From Maribacter algicola (GTDB lineage Bacteria; Bacteroidota; Bacteroidia; Flavobacteriales; Flavobacteriaceae), in the NCBI RefSeq assembly GCF_003933245.1, contig NZ_QUSX01000003.1, positions 224,103 through 288,102 of the forward strand: DNA of 64,000 bases, written 5' to 3'. A model generated the notes under the pieces. The model was not told where the DNA came from. It searched no databases and worked only from the letters and a program-made list of their open reading frames with translations. A program made the position numbers and the translations under genes. Below, piece after piece: positions 28,438-36,880 of the stretch. How positions within the stretch are numbered: the stretch's first letter is position 1; each line of letters starts with the position of its first letter.

Positions 28438-28480
28438 TATTCTAAACAGATTGTTCATAGGCCTTTTTTATCCATGCTTT
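28438..28480 (-). pseudogene. Truncated second copy of the KAWIK-AYEQSV gene tail
   Basis: On the minus strand this translates to TIKAWIKKAYEQSV and a stop, matching 12 of 14 residues of the end of the frame at 27790-27915, with no start codon or longer open frame upstream. It is best read as the residue of a tandem duplication in which one or both copies decayed. Confidence 0.4.
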
Positions 28481-28565
28481 TATTGTTCATCTGTTTACCC
28501 ATCTACCGCTCATTCATTTTAAAGCATTCAAAGGCTCTGGTAACTCCAACATGTTCTTATTATGT

Positions 28566-29675
28566 TCAATGTTCACCTATTGGAAATCCGTTTAGGTTGT
28601 AATCGATTTCTTTAATGGTTAGTTTAAGCCATGTCCATTTCCCATCTTCCAATTGCCAGTCTGCCTGTAATTCAACAGGAATTTGTATGCCATTTATTTT
28701 TTCAGATTTTAAAGCCGATACCGTCCATAGGGTTGGGTTCTGCTCTTTTTCATCTTTGTATCTGTTGGCCGTAAATTTTAAAAAGTCTCCTTCATCGTCG
28801 AAATGAAAAATCCCATCTCCTTTGGTACCATTGACCTCCATGGTCGCTTTCGCAGAATTCCCATCTACAGCCTCCCAGGTAATATTGTTACTTAAGGATG
28901 CCGTTGGAAACCAAACCATTTCCGCCAAGTATCGCTGTAAAGTGGCCTGGTCCACCCTTTCGCTATTTTTAGCGTTGGCAACGGTAATTAACGACAATAG
29001 TTTAATGGTCATTGCTCCTTGTCCGTTTACAAATTTATCGCGCCCAACAACACTCAAAACCGAGTTCATTTCCGTATTTATGTTCCAGACAAAAGCGGGT
29101 GGGTTTACCGTAAAATATTGTTCAGCTATTCCCTGATTCCAAGTTTCCTGTTCAGGTTTTAATTTTAATTGTAATTCCTGCACTAAATGCACATTGGAAA
29201 TCGGTTTCTTACCAAGTATCCCACTGTTTATAAGCCATTTTTGGACTATTGTAGGTAATCCCTTAATAGAAGCTTCCGTAATAATTTCCCCGCTAACCCT
29301 TGAATCTTCAAATAATGCCTTTTGCTCTGCGGCAACCTTCTTTTGAAAACGGATGCCAGCAAAGGAAATTAATACGGATACAAGTATGATAAGGTTCGCT
29401 ATGCTTCCAAATTTAGCATCGGACCAATAGTTGAAAATCAAAATTTGGGAAATAATTACCCCGAAAAAACCGCAAATCCACCAATAATTTGATTGAAGAA
29501 TCAATAAAACCAAAGCAGTGGCAAAAAGCAAAGCGGTCAAAAGCCAAATAACCCCAGAAGTTTTGGAAATAGGTGAACTTATGGCATTGAATCCTGAAAA
29601 TCCAAAGGCTTTGAGCAAACCAAATAAATGGATTATACCGTGTATTCCAATGAATAAGATCAGCGCTATTCGCAT
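28566..29675 (-). CDS. Membrane protein resembling DUF6920/DUF6544 family
   Basis: About 369 residues starting at the ATG at 29675; the longer frame starts with TTG and adds 13 residues. Four hydrophobic segments occupy roughly residues 1-110 (IALILFIGIHGIIHLFGLL, VIWLLTALLFATALVLLIL, ICGFFGVIISQILIF, LIILVSVLISFAGI). They are followed by a soluble domain of about 250 residues with conserved-looking motifs RYLAEMVWFPTASL and a terminal IDYNLNGFPIG. The second half matches the lipid-carrier-like domain seen in DUF6920/DUF6544 proteins, which have no proven function. It is not tightly linked to its neighbours. Confidence 0.6.
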   Translation of the reverse strand: MRIALILFIGIHGIIHLFGLLKAFGFSGFNAISSPISKTSGVIWLLTALLFATALVLLILQSNYWWICGFFGVIISQILIFNYWSDAKFGSIANLIILVSVLISFAGIRFQKKVAAEQKALFEDSRVSGEIITEASIKGLPTIVQKWLINSGILGKKPISNVHLVQELQLKLKPEQETWNQGIAEQYFTVNPPAFVWNINTEMNSVLSVVGRDKFVNGQGAMTIKLLSLITVANAKNSERVDQATLQRYLAEMVWFPTASLSNNITWEAVDGNSAKATMEVNGTKGDGIFHFDDEGDFLKFTANRYKDEKEQNPTLWTVSALKSEKINGIQIPVELQADWQLEDGKWTWLKLTIKEIDYNLNGFPIGEH

Positions 29676-29714
29676 TGTCGATGTTTGATTAGGACTTATT
29701 AATCCAAAAAGCAA

Positions 29715-30187
29715 AACCCGTATGAAGTTAATGATTTTTCATTTTATCGGTATCTAAACAATTGATTATTAGCATAGAGGAGTTAGATAGGAATGTACTA
29801 ATTGAATTTTTATCGTTAGGCTTGCCTGATTCTGAATCAACTTCCACATAAGGATGGATATTTCGTCAGAGAATTTTGAAGGTACATACTTCTATATTTC
29901 CATTGGGTTGCTAACTGTTTAACTCAATATCCAAAATTTCTTCATAGCTCTACGGTATATTGCAAGTATACTAAGTTCCTTGGCATTTTTGGCCTCTTGG
30001 ACCTATAGTTTACCTCACCTCCGCTGCTGCTTTGGACAACCGACTGGTTTTTTGATAATCTCCCGCCCGCACCATACGGCACGTTCGGGCGGGTAACAGG
30101 CCTGCCTGCAGGTAGCCGAGTAGACCCCTAACAAAAAATAAGGCATTATCAATAGCAAACGGAATCGGTACTGGCGAGAACAGGCTA
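29715..30187. other. Gene-poor interval with a GC-rich hairpin
   Basis: No credible gene is seen in these 473 bases. The left part is plain AT-rich DNA. At 30062-30093 an 8-bp GC stem CCCGCCCG/CGGGCGGG with a 16-base loop is followed by CCTGCCTGCAGG. Its GC content is far above the surroundings, so it may be the remains of a mobile element or structured RNA. A 74-residue frame across it (30010-30234) has no support. Confidence 0.5.
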
Positions 30188-31477
30188 TTAATTATGGACT
30201 TGGATAGGCAACGTTTTTTTATCCATTTCTTCAATGGGTATACTTGCTTCTGAATTGGAAATCAAAACGGCATAATCCAAATACTCCGTCGTGGATTTTC
30301 CCTTGACCAATTCCCCATTTGATTTCTCATCCGTCATGACAATCTCCATTAAGTCAGGGATACCATCAGAATAGGGTGTTTGCGCTTGGTTCAATCGAAA
30401 TAGTGTAATATCCGAAACCTTGCTTTCCTTTAGATTGTCAATGCCAAGGAAATACTCATTTTCATAATCTCCAATGCCATAACCCCCTTCCGTATTATAA
30501 TCCTTATAATTTCCGTTATCATCGAAAACCCTTCCCCAAAGCACCCTACTTTCTGTTAAATAACCGATAACCGAAATAATTTTATCCCTATCTATAATGC
30601 CGTTTTCAATTAATTGAACAAAAAAAGATGGATTTTTTCCTTCCCATTGTTTTTCCAAATGGAAGAAACCAAACCGAGCGAACTGTGGCTTTTTTTCAAA
30701 CTGGTAGTGTTTACGTAATGCCACATAGTTTTCATACATGAGCCTTTCCCTTTTTAATGGGTTATCAAAGTCCACAAAGGTTTCCTTTAGGTTTTTTATG
30801 ATGTGGGCAAAAGCAAATTTGTCCTCAATACTAATTTCAAATTCGGTGCTATGATTTTCGTAATCTTCAACGAAGTTTTCTAATACGCTCTTTGAGAAAG
30901 AAGCGGAATATGGAAAAAAATTGACCGTATCATTTTCAACCATTTTGGCCAAATCCTTGACTGATTTTCGGTCGTGTTCTTTCCTGTCAATTAATTCCAA
31001 CACGTGTTTGGCAGTATATTTATAACTTACTAAAAGATCAACGCCTACCACGGTAAGTTTGTTTTTTTCAGATAAACCATCGTTTAAGGTTTTAAGGTTT
31101 TTCCATTTGGTATAGGTGGCGATGCTTTTATCTTGTGGAACCCTACTTCCATAATGTTCCACCAGTTCCTTGAGCAACAGCGTGTCTCCAGTTTTAAGAT
31201 ATTCATTAAAATAGTGGGCTATACTAAAATCCGTTTCAGGTAGGTAGTATTTGATGGTGCCATCTTTTGTTAAAGATTCAATTAAGGCAATTTCAGTAGT
31301 TTCCGTTTTTTGGCTACCGTGATAGGCGCCAAAGCCCATAAGCTGAAATTTTTTTTGAGGGAAATCAAATCCTGATTTCGTCAAATCAAATCTATTATTT
31401 TGTAGGTATTCCAATTTAGTTTGGGAAAAACCGATCAGACTTAAAAGTGTAAATAGAACGAGGATACTATGCTTCAT
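30188..31477 (-). CDS. Secreted protein, erythromycin esterase-like (low certainty)
   Basis: A 429-residue protein with a signal peptide (MKHSILVLFTLLSLIGFSQ). The layout resembles the erythromycin esterase/EreA-like superfamily: GFGAYHGSQKTETTEIA in the place of the usual GE-x-H-G motif, YYLPETDFSIAHYFNEYLKTGD as the following helix, and KLTVVGVDLLVSYKY after about 110 residues. The key catalytic Glu before the His motif is not obvious (GAYHG instead of GEATHG), so hydrolase activity is doubtful. It stands alone, with about 220 bases of AT-rich DNA upstream. Confidence 0.5.
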   Translation of the reverse strand: MKHSILVLFTLLSLIGFSQTKLEYLQNNRFDLTKSGFDFPQKKFQLMGFGAYHGSQKTETTEIALIESLTKDGTIKYYLPETDFSIAHYFNEYLKTGDTLLLKELVEHYGSRVPQDKSIATYTKWKNLKTLNDGLSEKNKLTVVGVDLLVSYKYTAKHVLELIDRKEHDRKSVKDLAKMVENDTVNFFPYSASFSKSVLENFVEDYENHSTEFEISIEDKFAFAHIIKNLKETFVDFDNPLKRERLMYENYVALRKHYQFEKKPQFARFGFFHLEKQWEGKNPSFFVQLIENGIIDRDKIISVIGYLTESRVLWGRVFDDNGNYKDYNTEGGYGIGDYENEYFLGIDNLKESKVSDITLFRLNQAQTPYSDGIPDLMEIVMTDEKSNGELVKGKSTTEYLDYAVLISNSEASIPIEEMDKKTLPIQVHN

Positions 31478-31696
31478 TGGGTTTGTTTTTGTGATAGATA
31501 GCCCAAATCCTAAAATGTTACAATCTTCAACAAAATTTTCTTACCTATTGCCAAAAGGTTGCGGGTATAAAAAGTAGAACATTCCAAAGATACTTGCTTG
31601 TCCCCCAAAACAAAACTTGCTAAGAACCGAAAACTTACGCCATCCCAGGTTAGAACTTTACGATACACCCATTTTTGGTTGTCGTGTTTCTGTTTT

Positions 31697-32164
31697 TCAG
31701 TCCCATATTTCTGGGCGATTAATTTTCATTGCCCTCAAATACGAAAGGAATTGTCCTGCGTGGACCGATTCATGGTATCCAATCCGTAATAAATAGTTCC
31801 CAAGGATTTTTTTGTTTCCATTGCCGGGGTGAATGATTTCCGTTTCGTTCAATTCCCTGTCTGTAAATTGGCGCACGCTTTCCAAAAAGGTATTTCTATG
31901 GGGTTGGGCAAATTCAAGTTCGTCAGCAACGCTAATAAAGGGTCGGTTTTTCCAAGGTGTTTGATAATCTGCCATACCCCTATTGTTAATGATTTTATTC
32001 CAACCATAATCGGCTTCCAAGACATGCCTTACCATTTCTATGGCCGTCATGGCTTTCTCGTCTGGTTTCCAATCATAATAGCGCTCCGGAAGTCCCTTCC
32101 AAAGTTTTATGCTTCTTCTCCTAATCTCCGTGAAGTTTAAAAGTATAAGTTCAGATTGCGTCAT
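31697..32164 (-). CDS. DinB family protein
   Basis: A 155-residue four-helix-bundle protein of the DinB/YfiT superfamily, starting at the ATG at 32164 (MTQSELILLNFTEIRRR). The three metal-ligand histidines of the family can be placed: His in MVRHVLEADYGW (helix 2) and the two in GYHESVHAGQFLSYLR (helix 4). Members are thiol transferases, hydrolases or of unknown role. It lies at the left end of the cassette array and might itself be an old cassette: its 5' flank carries AACTGCAAC and its 3' flank GTTGCGGGT, which pair imperfectly (7 of 9). Confidence 0.8.
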   Translation of the reverse strand: MTQSELILLNFTEIRRRSIKLWKGLPERYYDWKPDEKAMTAIEMVRHVLEADYGWNKIINNRGMADYQTPWKNRPFISVADELEFAQPHRNTFLESVRQFTDRELNETEIIHPGNGNKKILGNYLLRIGYHESVHAGQFLSYLRAMKINRPEIWD

Positions 32165-32507
32165 TTTCCTTGTTTTGGGAATGTCGTTTTGTATTAACTG
32201 CAACGGTGAAGTTTACCCGTAAGTTACGAATTCAGTTAATTTAATTTTTCGTTTGGTAGTGGCTTTGGCAAGTACACCCCAAACTGAAAATCCGAAAGTT
32301 CCAATAGCTATTGGGAATCACACCGGTTAGCAAGTGGCCAAACCTATTATAACTTGTGATCATACAGATGCCGGTGAACACAAAAATAAGTGTATCACAT
32401 ATAGGATGCCGGGCAAGTTAAATTAAAAGAAAAAAGGTGGTTTAAGGCAAAAAGAAACTATTAATTAGCTTTAGAGAACTGGACTAGGGCATTTCATAGG
32501 ATACATT
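32165..32507. other. Degenerate attC-like region at the left end of the cassette array
   Basis: No gene. The segment ends at 32508 with the R''-like box of the first cassette and contains at about 32275-32304 a block (CAAGTACACCCCAAACTGAA and following AATCCG) shared with the centre of the attC-like sites at 33759 and 35552. A further imperfect dyad runs from TAACTTG near 32350 to CAAGTTA near 32420. At about 300 bases it is more than twice the length of the other sites, so it looks like a decayed or composite recombination site. Confidence 0.5.
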
Positions 32508-32522
32508 GTTACCTGCTGGCTT

Positions 32523-33038
32523 TTATTCATTTTTAATTTTTAATTTTTCGACTTGCATTTTTAGTGTATTTCCCAAAAAGTCAAACTTTTCATAAAAATT
32601 TAAACAGTCTTCAATTGATTCAAGTGCAATTAATTTAGGTAGAATGTCTTTTTCAAAATCCATTGACAATTCGCTTGTAAAATCACTCAAATCAGTTTTG
32701 TCAGTAATCGAATATCCAAGCCAACCATCTTGTCTGTATTTGTGTTTTATTCTTGATTCCGATAAATATGAGTCTTCTCTCAATTGAGTGGCGAGGTCAA
32801 AATAAGTAGGTTTTTTCTTTTTTATGTCAATCATCTTTTCGGTCAATCCAACTCCCATATTGAAGCAAAAACTCAACTCATCTTTACTGTTCCATTGTGA
32901 GTTTTGAAGATTTATTAGAATGAAAAAATTGTCATTAAGTTTCCACCAGTTATTTCCTGAAGTCCGAAATCCGTTTTCTTTCAGTTTTGGTTTTAAGTAA
33001 CTTTTTATGAATTCAGTCTGTTTTTCTTTTGCGTTCAT
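32523..33038 (-). CDS. DUF4304-like protein (cassette C1)
   Basis: A 171-residue soluble protein whose N-terminal part (FIKSYLKPKLKENGFRTSG, NWWKLNDNFFILINLQNSQW) fits DUF4304, a family of unknown function often found among accessory genes. A terminal helix with MQVEKLKIKN ends the protein. Cassette boundaries are 8-15 bases after its stop and 10-18 bases before its start, so the gene almost fills the cassette and leaves no room for a promoter of its own. Confidence 0.7.
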   Translation of the reverse strand: MNAKEKQTEFIKSYLKPKLKENGFRTSGNNWWKLNDNFFILINLQNSQWNSKDELSFCFNMGVGLTEKMIDIKKKKPTYFDLATQLREDSYLSESRIKHKYRQDGWLGYSITDKTDLSDFTSELSMDFEKDILPKLIALESIEDCLNFYEKFDFLGNTLKMQVEKLKIKNE

Positions 33039-33047
33039 TTTAAGCTT

Positions 33048-33181
33048 GCAGGTAACGGTCTGGCTATGAGCAGTTGGGGATTTTTCGCTCTTACTTTTCA
33101 GTTTAGCACAGACCTTTATTTAATGTTTTGATTTTCGACTAAGCACTTAAACCCCAATTGCTTATAGCTGTTGTTGTGGTG
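33048..33181 (-). repeat. attC-like site of cassette C2
   Basis: A 134-bp imperfect palindrome. Outer boxes are GCAGGTAAC and GTTGTGGTG; the inner arms GGCTATGAGCAGTTGGGG and CCCCAATTGCTTATAGC pair over most of their length with unpaired bases. The AAC and GTT trinucleotides occupy the positions of the attC R'' and R' boxes. The central part is not related in sequence to the other sites. Confidence 0.75.
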
Positions 33182-33191
33182 TCGTATTTTT

Positions 33192-33722
33192 TTATTCATT
33201 AAACTCTTTAGGGTATTCAACCATTCCATTTACTCCTTTTAGTCCGTCTTCAACCAACTCAATTACCATACAATTCTCTTTCGGAACTTCAAACGGCAAT
33301 TCTATTCCATACTTATCAGCTTGTTCATAACCGAATCTTGGATAGTAATTTTCGTGTCCAAGTAAAACGATTGATTTATGTCCTAATTCTTTAGCTTTTT
33401 TATGGGCTTCGACTATCAATTTCCCGCCAATTCCTTTTCCTTGAAATTCAGGTAAGACAGAGACAGGTGCTAAAGCCAATGAGTCAAATTCGTTCGATTT
33501 GTTTTTAATCTTAAGTTTTGTCAACAGAATATGTCCAACAATTTTGTTTTCGGTTTCGGCTACTATTGAAAGTTCGGGAACAAAAGCATTTGACTTTCTC
33601 AATCGTTCCACTAAAAACTGTTCCTTTTGGTCGCTCATTTGTTCATTTTCAAATGCCTTTTCTATAAGGTTAAAGACTGTTTTAAAGTCTTCTGTATTTT
33701 CTTTTCTTATCGTTAATTTCAT
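33192..33722 (-). CDS. GNAT family N-acetyltransferase (cassette C2)
   Basis: A 176-residue acetyltransferase similar to the YhbS branch: TIRKENTEDFKTVFNLIEKA at the N-terminus, AETENKIVGHILLTKL, and the acetyl-CoA loop VLPEFQGKGIGGKLI with Q-x-x-G-x-G intact, followed by FGYEQADKYGIELPF. GNAT genes are among the commonest cargo of integron cassettes. The substrate is unknown. The start is 37 bases from the cassette edge and the stop 11 bases from the other edge. Confidence 0.88.
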   Translation of the reverse strand: MKLTIRKENTEDFKTVFNLIEKAFENEQMSDQKEQFLVERLRKSNAFVPELSIVAETENKIVGHILLTKLKIKNKSNEFDSLALAPVSVLPEFQGKGIGGKLIVEAHKKAKELGHKSIVLLGHENYYPRFGYEQADKYGIELPFEVPKENCMVIELVEDGLKGVNGMVEYPKEFNE

Positions 33723-33758
33723 TTACTTTTTCAGTTTCTTATGCGTTCCTGTTATATG

Positions 33759-33893
33759 CACCACAACGGTCTCGGCTATGAGTAGTTGCGTGGGTTAACA
33801 CTTAACTTTGCAAGTACACACCAAGCTGAAAATCCGCGAGGATTTTCAGAAGTAGGCGAGAACAAGCAATTACTTATAGCCATTGTTGTGCTT
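33759..33893 (-). repeat. attC-like site of cassette C3
   Basis: A 135-bp imperfect palindrome: GGCTATGAGTAGTTGC pairs with GCAATTACTTATAGCC, with an inner hairpin CTGAAAATCC/GGATTTTCAG. It is nearly identical along its length to the site of cassette C5 at 35552-35688, apart from the cassette-specific outer boxes. Confidence 0.8.
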
Positions 33894-33909
33894 TCGTTAT
33901 TTGTACTCT

Positions 33910-34674
33910 TCAGTTCTGACCTTCGTTCAGTTCGGTCTTTATCAACTTTATAATTGCTTCTATTTCATTGTCAAGGTCTTTTCGATAACCTAATGCTTCA
34001 TTCGTTAGAACAGACTTGATTCCCATTAAGTTCCGCACTTTCGGATGAGCCATAATTTCAATATAGTCGTTTTGCGCACCTAATGAAATATTATAATCAG
34101 GTATCTTAAATTTTAGAAGTGGAAGGAAGTTAACATATTCCACACAAATTTCATCAATTCTAATTTGATGAACATTCATTCTATCCTGAATTAGTTTGTC
34201 TAGATTATAAATATTTGCTTCTAAGACGCTCAGTCGTTCTCGAATAGAATCGTTCTGTACAATTGCAATTTTCCCAGCATTTTTTAAATCCGAATAAGTA
34301 TTAATTACAGGAAATTTAATTTCAAAATCCCAAAACGCTTTGTTGAAATATTCTTTTGTCCTATCTGAATTGGTTAATACTGTTTTTAATGAGTCATTAT
34401 GTAGTATTGTTTCAATGATGTCAAGATAATTTTGCTCACTTCTGATATACTCTTTTGAAAATTCTTTTGCCGAATTTAAATCTTCAAGTAATACATTCAG
34501 AATTTCTTTTTCAACTTTTCCAATTTTCCTAGCTTCATTCCAATTGTTAATTTGTAATGCAATTAAAATTCCAATAACAACAAGAACTATTTCTCCGATT
34601 GCGTAAATCAGATACTTACTGAATTTGTTTTCAGAGAGCAGTTTTTGTCTAATTTTTCGGAAGAATTTTATCAT
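33910..34674 (-). CDS. DUF6090 family membrane protein (cassette C3)
   Basis: The start at ATG 34674 gives the characteristic DUF6090 opening: FFRKIRQKLLSENKFSKYL, a single membrane helix (YAIGEIVLVVIGILIALQIN) and then NNWNEARK. The remaining 200 or so residues are helical and exposed, presumably to the periplasm. Flavobacterial genomes hold many DUF6090 paralogues of unknown function, frequently in accessory loci. A longer frame would cross the cassette boundary at 34699-34705, which supports the shorter start. Confidence 0.85.
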   Translation of the reverse strand: MIKFFRKIRQKLLSENKFSKYLIYAIGEIVLVVIGILIALQINNWNEARKIGKVEKEILNVLLEDLNSAKEFSKEYIRSEQNYLDIIETILHNDSLKTVLTNSDRTKEYFNKAFWDFEIKFPVINTYSDLKNAGKIAIVQNDSIRERLSVLEANIYNLDKLIQDRMNVHQIRIDEICVEYVNFLPLLKFKIPDYNISLGAQNDYIEIMAHPKVRNLMGIKSVLTNEALGYRKDLDNEIEAIIKLIKTELNEGQN

Positions 34675-34696
34675 TGGTAATTGGTTGGTTATAATG

Positions 34697-34835
34697 AAGC
34701 ACAACGGTTGGGCTATGATTTCGTTGCGGCGATTTCCGGCAGGAAATTGTCGGTAAGAAATCGGGGCCTGTTAAAGGTTTATAGTTTTAAATTTAGCGAA
34801 AATGCAGCAATGAATTATAGCCGGTGTTAGCCACA
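34697..34835 (-). repeat. attC-like site of cassette C4
   Basis: A 139-bp imperfect palindrome with GGGCTATGATTTCGTTGC facing GCAATGAATTATAGCC. Outer boxes are AAGCACAAC and GTTAGCCACA. The centre differs from the C3/C5 type, so the arms are conserved while the loop is not, as in attC sites. Confidence 0.75.
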
Positions 34836-35417
34836 GTATTTTTTTCTTAATTCAATAGCTTCATCGTCCGTGTTATAACCGTGCAATAATAGTCCTTCGG
34901 TGCAGCCTATCCTTTTTTCAACAATCTGTTTAATCACGAAATTTTTATAATCGCTAGTCTTTTTAAATCGGGCAGGAACTAATTTTATTCTTCTTTTTGA
35001 ATCAATATGGTCCAACTTTTCGCTTTGAACTAATTCAAAGATTGTTTGTTCGAACTCTTTAAATTGAACCTCACTTTCAAGTTTAAAATTGTATTTATAA
35101 TTATGGGAATCCGTGGCAATTGAAATATAGTTTCTAATTCCCAGACTTTTTTGTTCTACTGGATTTCTATAAATCATATTAATTCTTTGACCATAATAGG
35201 CAACTACTCCAAAACTTATGTCCTTAATTTCATGATATAGTATATTTAAAGAATGGTCTATAACAATTGCCTCTTCATTAATTTCTAAATGGCCGTCTTT
35301 TTTAAAAACGATTCTTTCATAGTCAAAATATTGGTAAATGTGGGAGCTTATGAAGGGAATACTTCCTAATAATATGAATGATAAAACTAAGTTGTTAATA
35401 TTATCAAAAAGAGGCAT
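34827..35417 (-). CDS. Membrane-anchored protein, PH-like domain (cassette C4)
   Basis: A 196-residue protein from the ATG at 35417. A hydrophobic helix (NLVLSFILLGSIPFISSHIY) is followed by a beta-rich segment (ERIVFKKDGHLEINEEAIVI, ISFGVVAYYGQRINMIYRN) resembling bacterial PH-like domains, and a basic C-terminal helix. I do not recognise a named family. Its stop codon (TAA at 34829-34827) lies inside the R''-like box GTTAGCCACA, so the gene is packed right up to the recombination site. Confidence 0.6.
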   Translation of the reverse strand: MPLFDNINNLVLSFILLGSIPFISSHIYQYFDYERIVFKKDGHLEINEEAIVIDHSLNILYHEIKDISFGVVAYYGQRINMIYRNPVEQKSLGIRNYISIATDSHNYKYNFKLESEVQFKEFEQTIFELVQSEKLDHIDSKRRIKLVPARFKKTSDYKNFVIKQIVEKRIGCTEGLLLHGYNTDDEAIELRKKYCG

Positions 35418-35551
35418 TTTATAATTTAAAAACACCAAAAAAAAATCCGATAGAAAAAAATAAAAGACCAGCCCAAAACAACAGCTTTGTAATTGAAGCT
35501 TTGTACCTGATAATTTTATATTTATGGGCTGTAAATTTCAATTGTGTTTAT

Positions 35552-35688
35552 TGTGGCTAACGGTCTCGGCTATGAGTAGTTGCGTGGGTTAGCACTTAAC
35601 TTTGCAAGTACACACCAAACTGAAAATCCGAGAGGATTTTCAGAAGTAGGCGAGAACAAGCAATTACTTATAGCCATTGTTGTAGTGC
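35552..35688 (-). repeat. attC-like site of cassette C5
   Basis: A 137-bp imperfect palindrome almost identical internally to the C3 site: CTCGGCTATGAGTAGTTGCG and GCAATTACTTATAGCCATTG are shared exactly, and the central CTGAAAATCC hairpin differs by one or two bases. The outer boxes TGTGGCTAAC and GTTGTAGTGC are cassette-specific. Confidence 0.8.
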
Positions 35689-35692
35689 GTTT

Positions 35693-36271
35693 TTATTCTA
35701 TCATTTTTATTGCTTGGTCAAAACCCTCACTCAATTGATTGTAAATTTCTTGAACAATTGTCTTATCAAGTACTTTTTTTAGAGTAAGGTCAACAACTTT
35801 TCCTTTTAAAAGCTGAAACCAATTTTTCTTACCTAGATTAAAGTGGTTTTTTAAATCCTCAATTTCTTCAAATATGATTTGCTGTCCGAAACCTTGCTTT
35901 TCTAGTTTTTCAAGTATGTCGTTGAGTTTTTTATGTAATTCTGATTCTTCTTCAACATTAAATTCATCTTCTTCTTTAGGTTCATATGTGTAAAAACGAT
36001 TTATGTCATCTATCTCCTGGTCAATTGCAAATACAGCAATATCTCTTGCTTCATCGTAACCACATCCAGTACAAGATTTCATATGTTCCTCTTTGTCATT
36101 AATCGCTTTTACACGAACAATTTTTAAAAAGTCCAACTTGTCTCTATCTCGATTGAAATTGTAAAGTTTAGAAGTCAAAGATGATTTTATATTCTCTAAA
36201 TCTTGATGAATTCCAGAGTTTAGAAAACCATATTCATAAAATTCTTCAGCTTCTTTTTCAATTATATTCAT
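35693..36271 (-). CDS. Hypothetical helical protein with CTGCGY motif (cassette C5, second gene)
   Basis: A 192-residue acidic protein of unknown family. A CTGCGYDEARDIAVFAIDQ segment (Cys-x-x-Cys) near residue 65 could bind metal or form a disulfide; the following part is strongly charged (EPKEEDEFNVEEESELHKKL) and probably coiled coil. The C-terminus LLKGKVVDLTLKKVLDK may form an amphipathic helix. It starts 9 bases after the stop of the 36281 gene, so the two are coupled within one cassette. Its stop lies 5 bases from the attC-like box. Confidence 0.6.
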   Translation of the reverse strand: MNIIEKEAEEFYEYGFLNSGIHQDLENIKSSLTSKLYNFNRDRDKLDFLKIVRVKAINDKEEHMKSCTGCGYDEARDIAVFAIDQEIDDINRFYTYEPKEEDEFNVEEESELHKKLNDILEKLEKQGFGQQIIFEEIEDLKNHFNLGKKNWFQLLKGKVVDLTLKKVLDKTIVQEIYNQLSEGFDQAIKMIE

Positions 36272-36280
36272 TATGTTATT

Positions 36281-36880
36281 TTATTTTTCTGACAATAACT
36301 TTACAATATTTGCTCGGTATTCTTCGTCCTTTTCATTCAATTCAACTGTTCCGTTTTTTAAGTCAGGATTTAGGAATATTTCTGCATATAAATTCCGTTC
36401 ATCATTTTCGTCAAAGAATAGTTTGAAATGAAATCGTCCATTTTCTAAATTAGCTTTCTCTTTATTTAATGGAAAAGCTGTAAAAGTCAGTTTTTCTCTT
36501 GTAAATTCCGATGATTTAGGTTGTCCGTAAAGTTTTGAAATGACTTCGATTAAATGGTCACTCTCTTTTCCGATTGAGTGAATTTCAACTCCTTTTGAAG
36601 CGAAACTCGTATTATCAATCTCTTCGTTTACAATTCCTGCAGGAATTCCGTCAGCAATATTTATTTTCAGTCCGACAATTTGGTTTTCATATTTAGCTTT
36701 ACAAGTCAAACTCCAAAATCCGTTGTCTAATTTTTCTTTTTTCGTTATTGAGAAAATTAAATCTTGCCAACCTTCTTCAGTGTCTTGTTTAGAAGTCAAT
36801 TCAATCAGATTATTGTTTTGACCAAAGCCGAAAACACTACTTAAAAATCCCATTATTAATAATATTTTTTTAATTTTCAT
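36281..36880 (-). CDS. Secreted hypothetical protein (cassette C5, first gene)
   Basis: A 199-residue protein with a signal peptide (MKIKKILLIMGFLSSVFGFG, cleavage near GQ). The mature part is beta-rich (FWSLTCKAKYENQIVGLKIN, GRFHFKLFFDENDERN) and has no cysteine pair or membrane segment. No family is recognised. It begins 16 bases inside the cassette edge at 36896-36905 and shares the cassette with a cytoplasmic-looking partner, so the two may work together. Confidence 0.6.
   Translation of the reverse strand: MKIKKILLIMGFLSSVFGFGQNNNLIELTSKQDTEEGWQDLIFSITKKEKLDNGFWSLTCKAKYENQIVGLKINIADGIPAGIVNEEIDNTSFASKGVEIHSIGKESDHLIEVISKLYGQPKSSEFTREKLTFTAFPLNKEKANLENGRFHFKLFFDENDERNLYAEIFLNPDLKNGTVELNEKDEEYRANIVKLLSEK

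Noticed and set aside
30010..30234. A 74-residue minus-strand frame over the GC-rich hairpin
   Set aside because: It overlaps the end of the 30188 gene and its composition follows the hairpin; no coding support.
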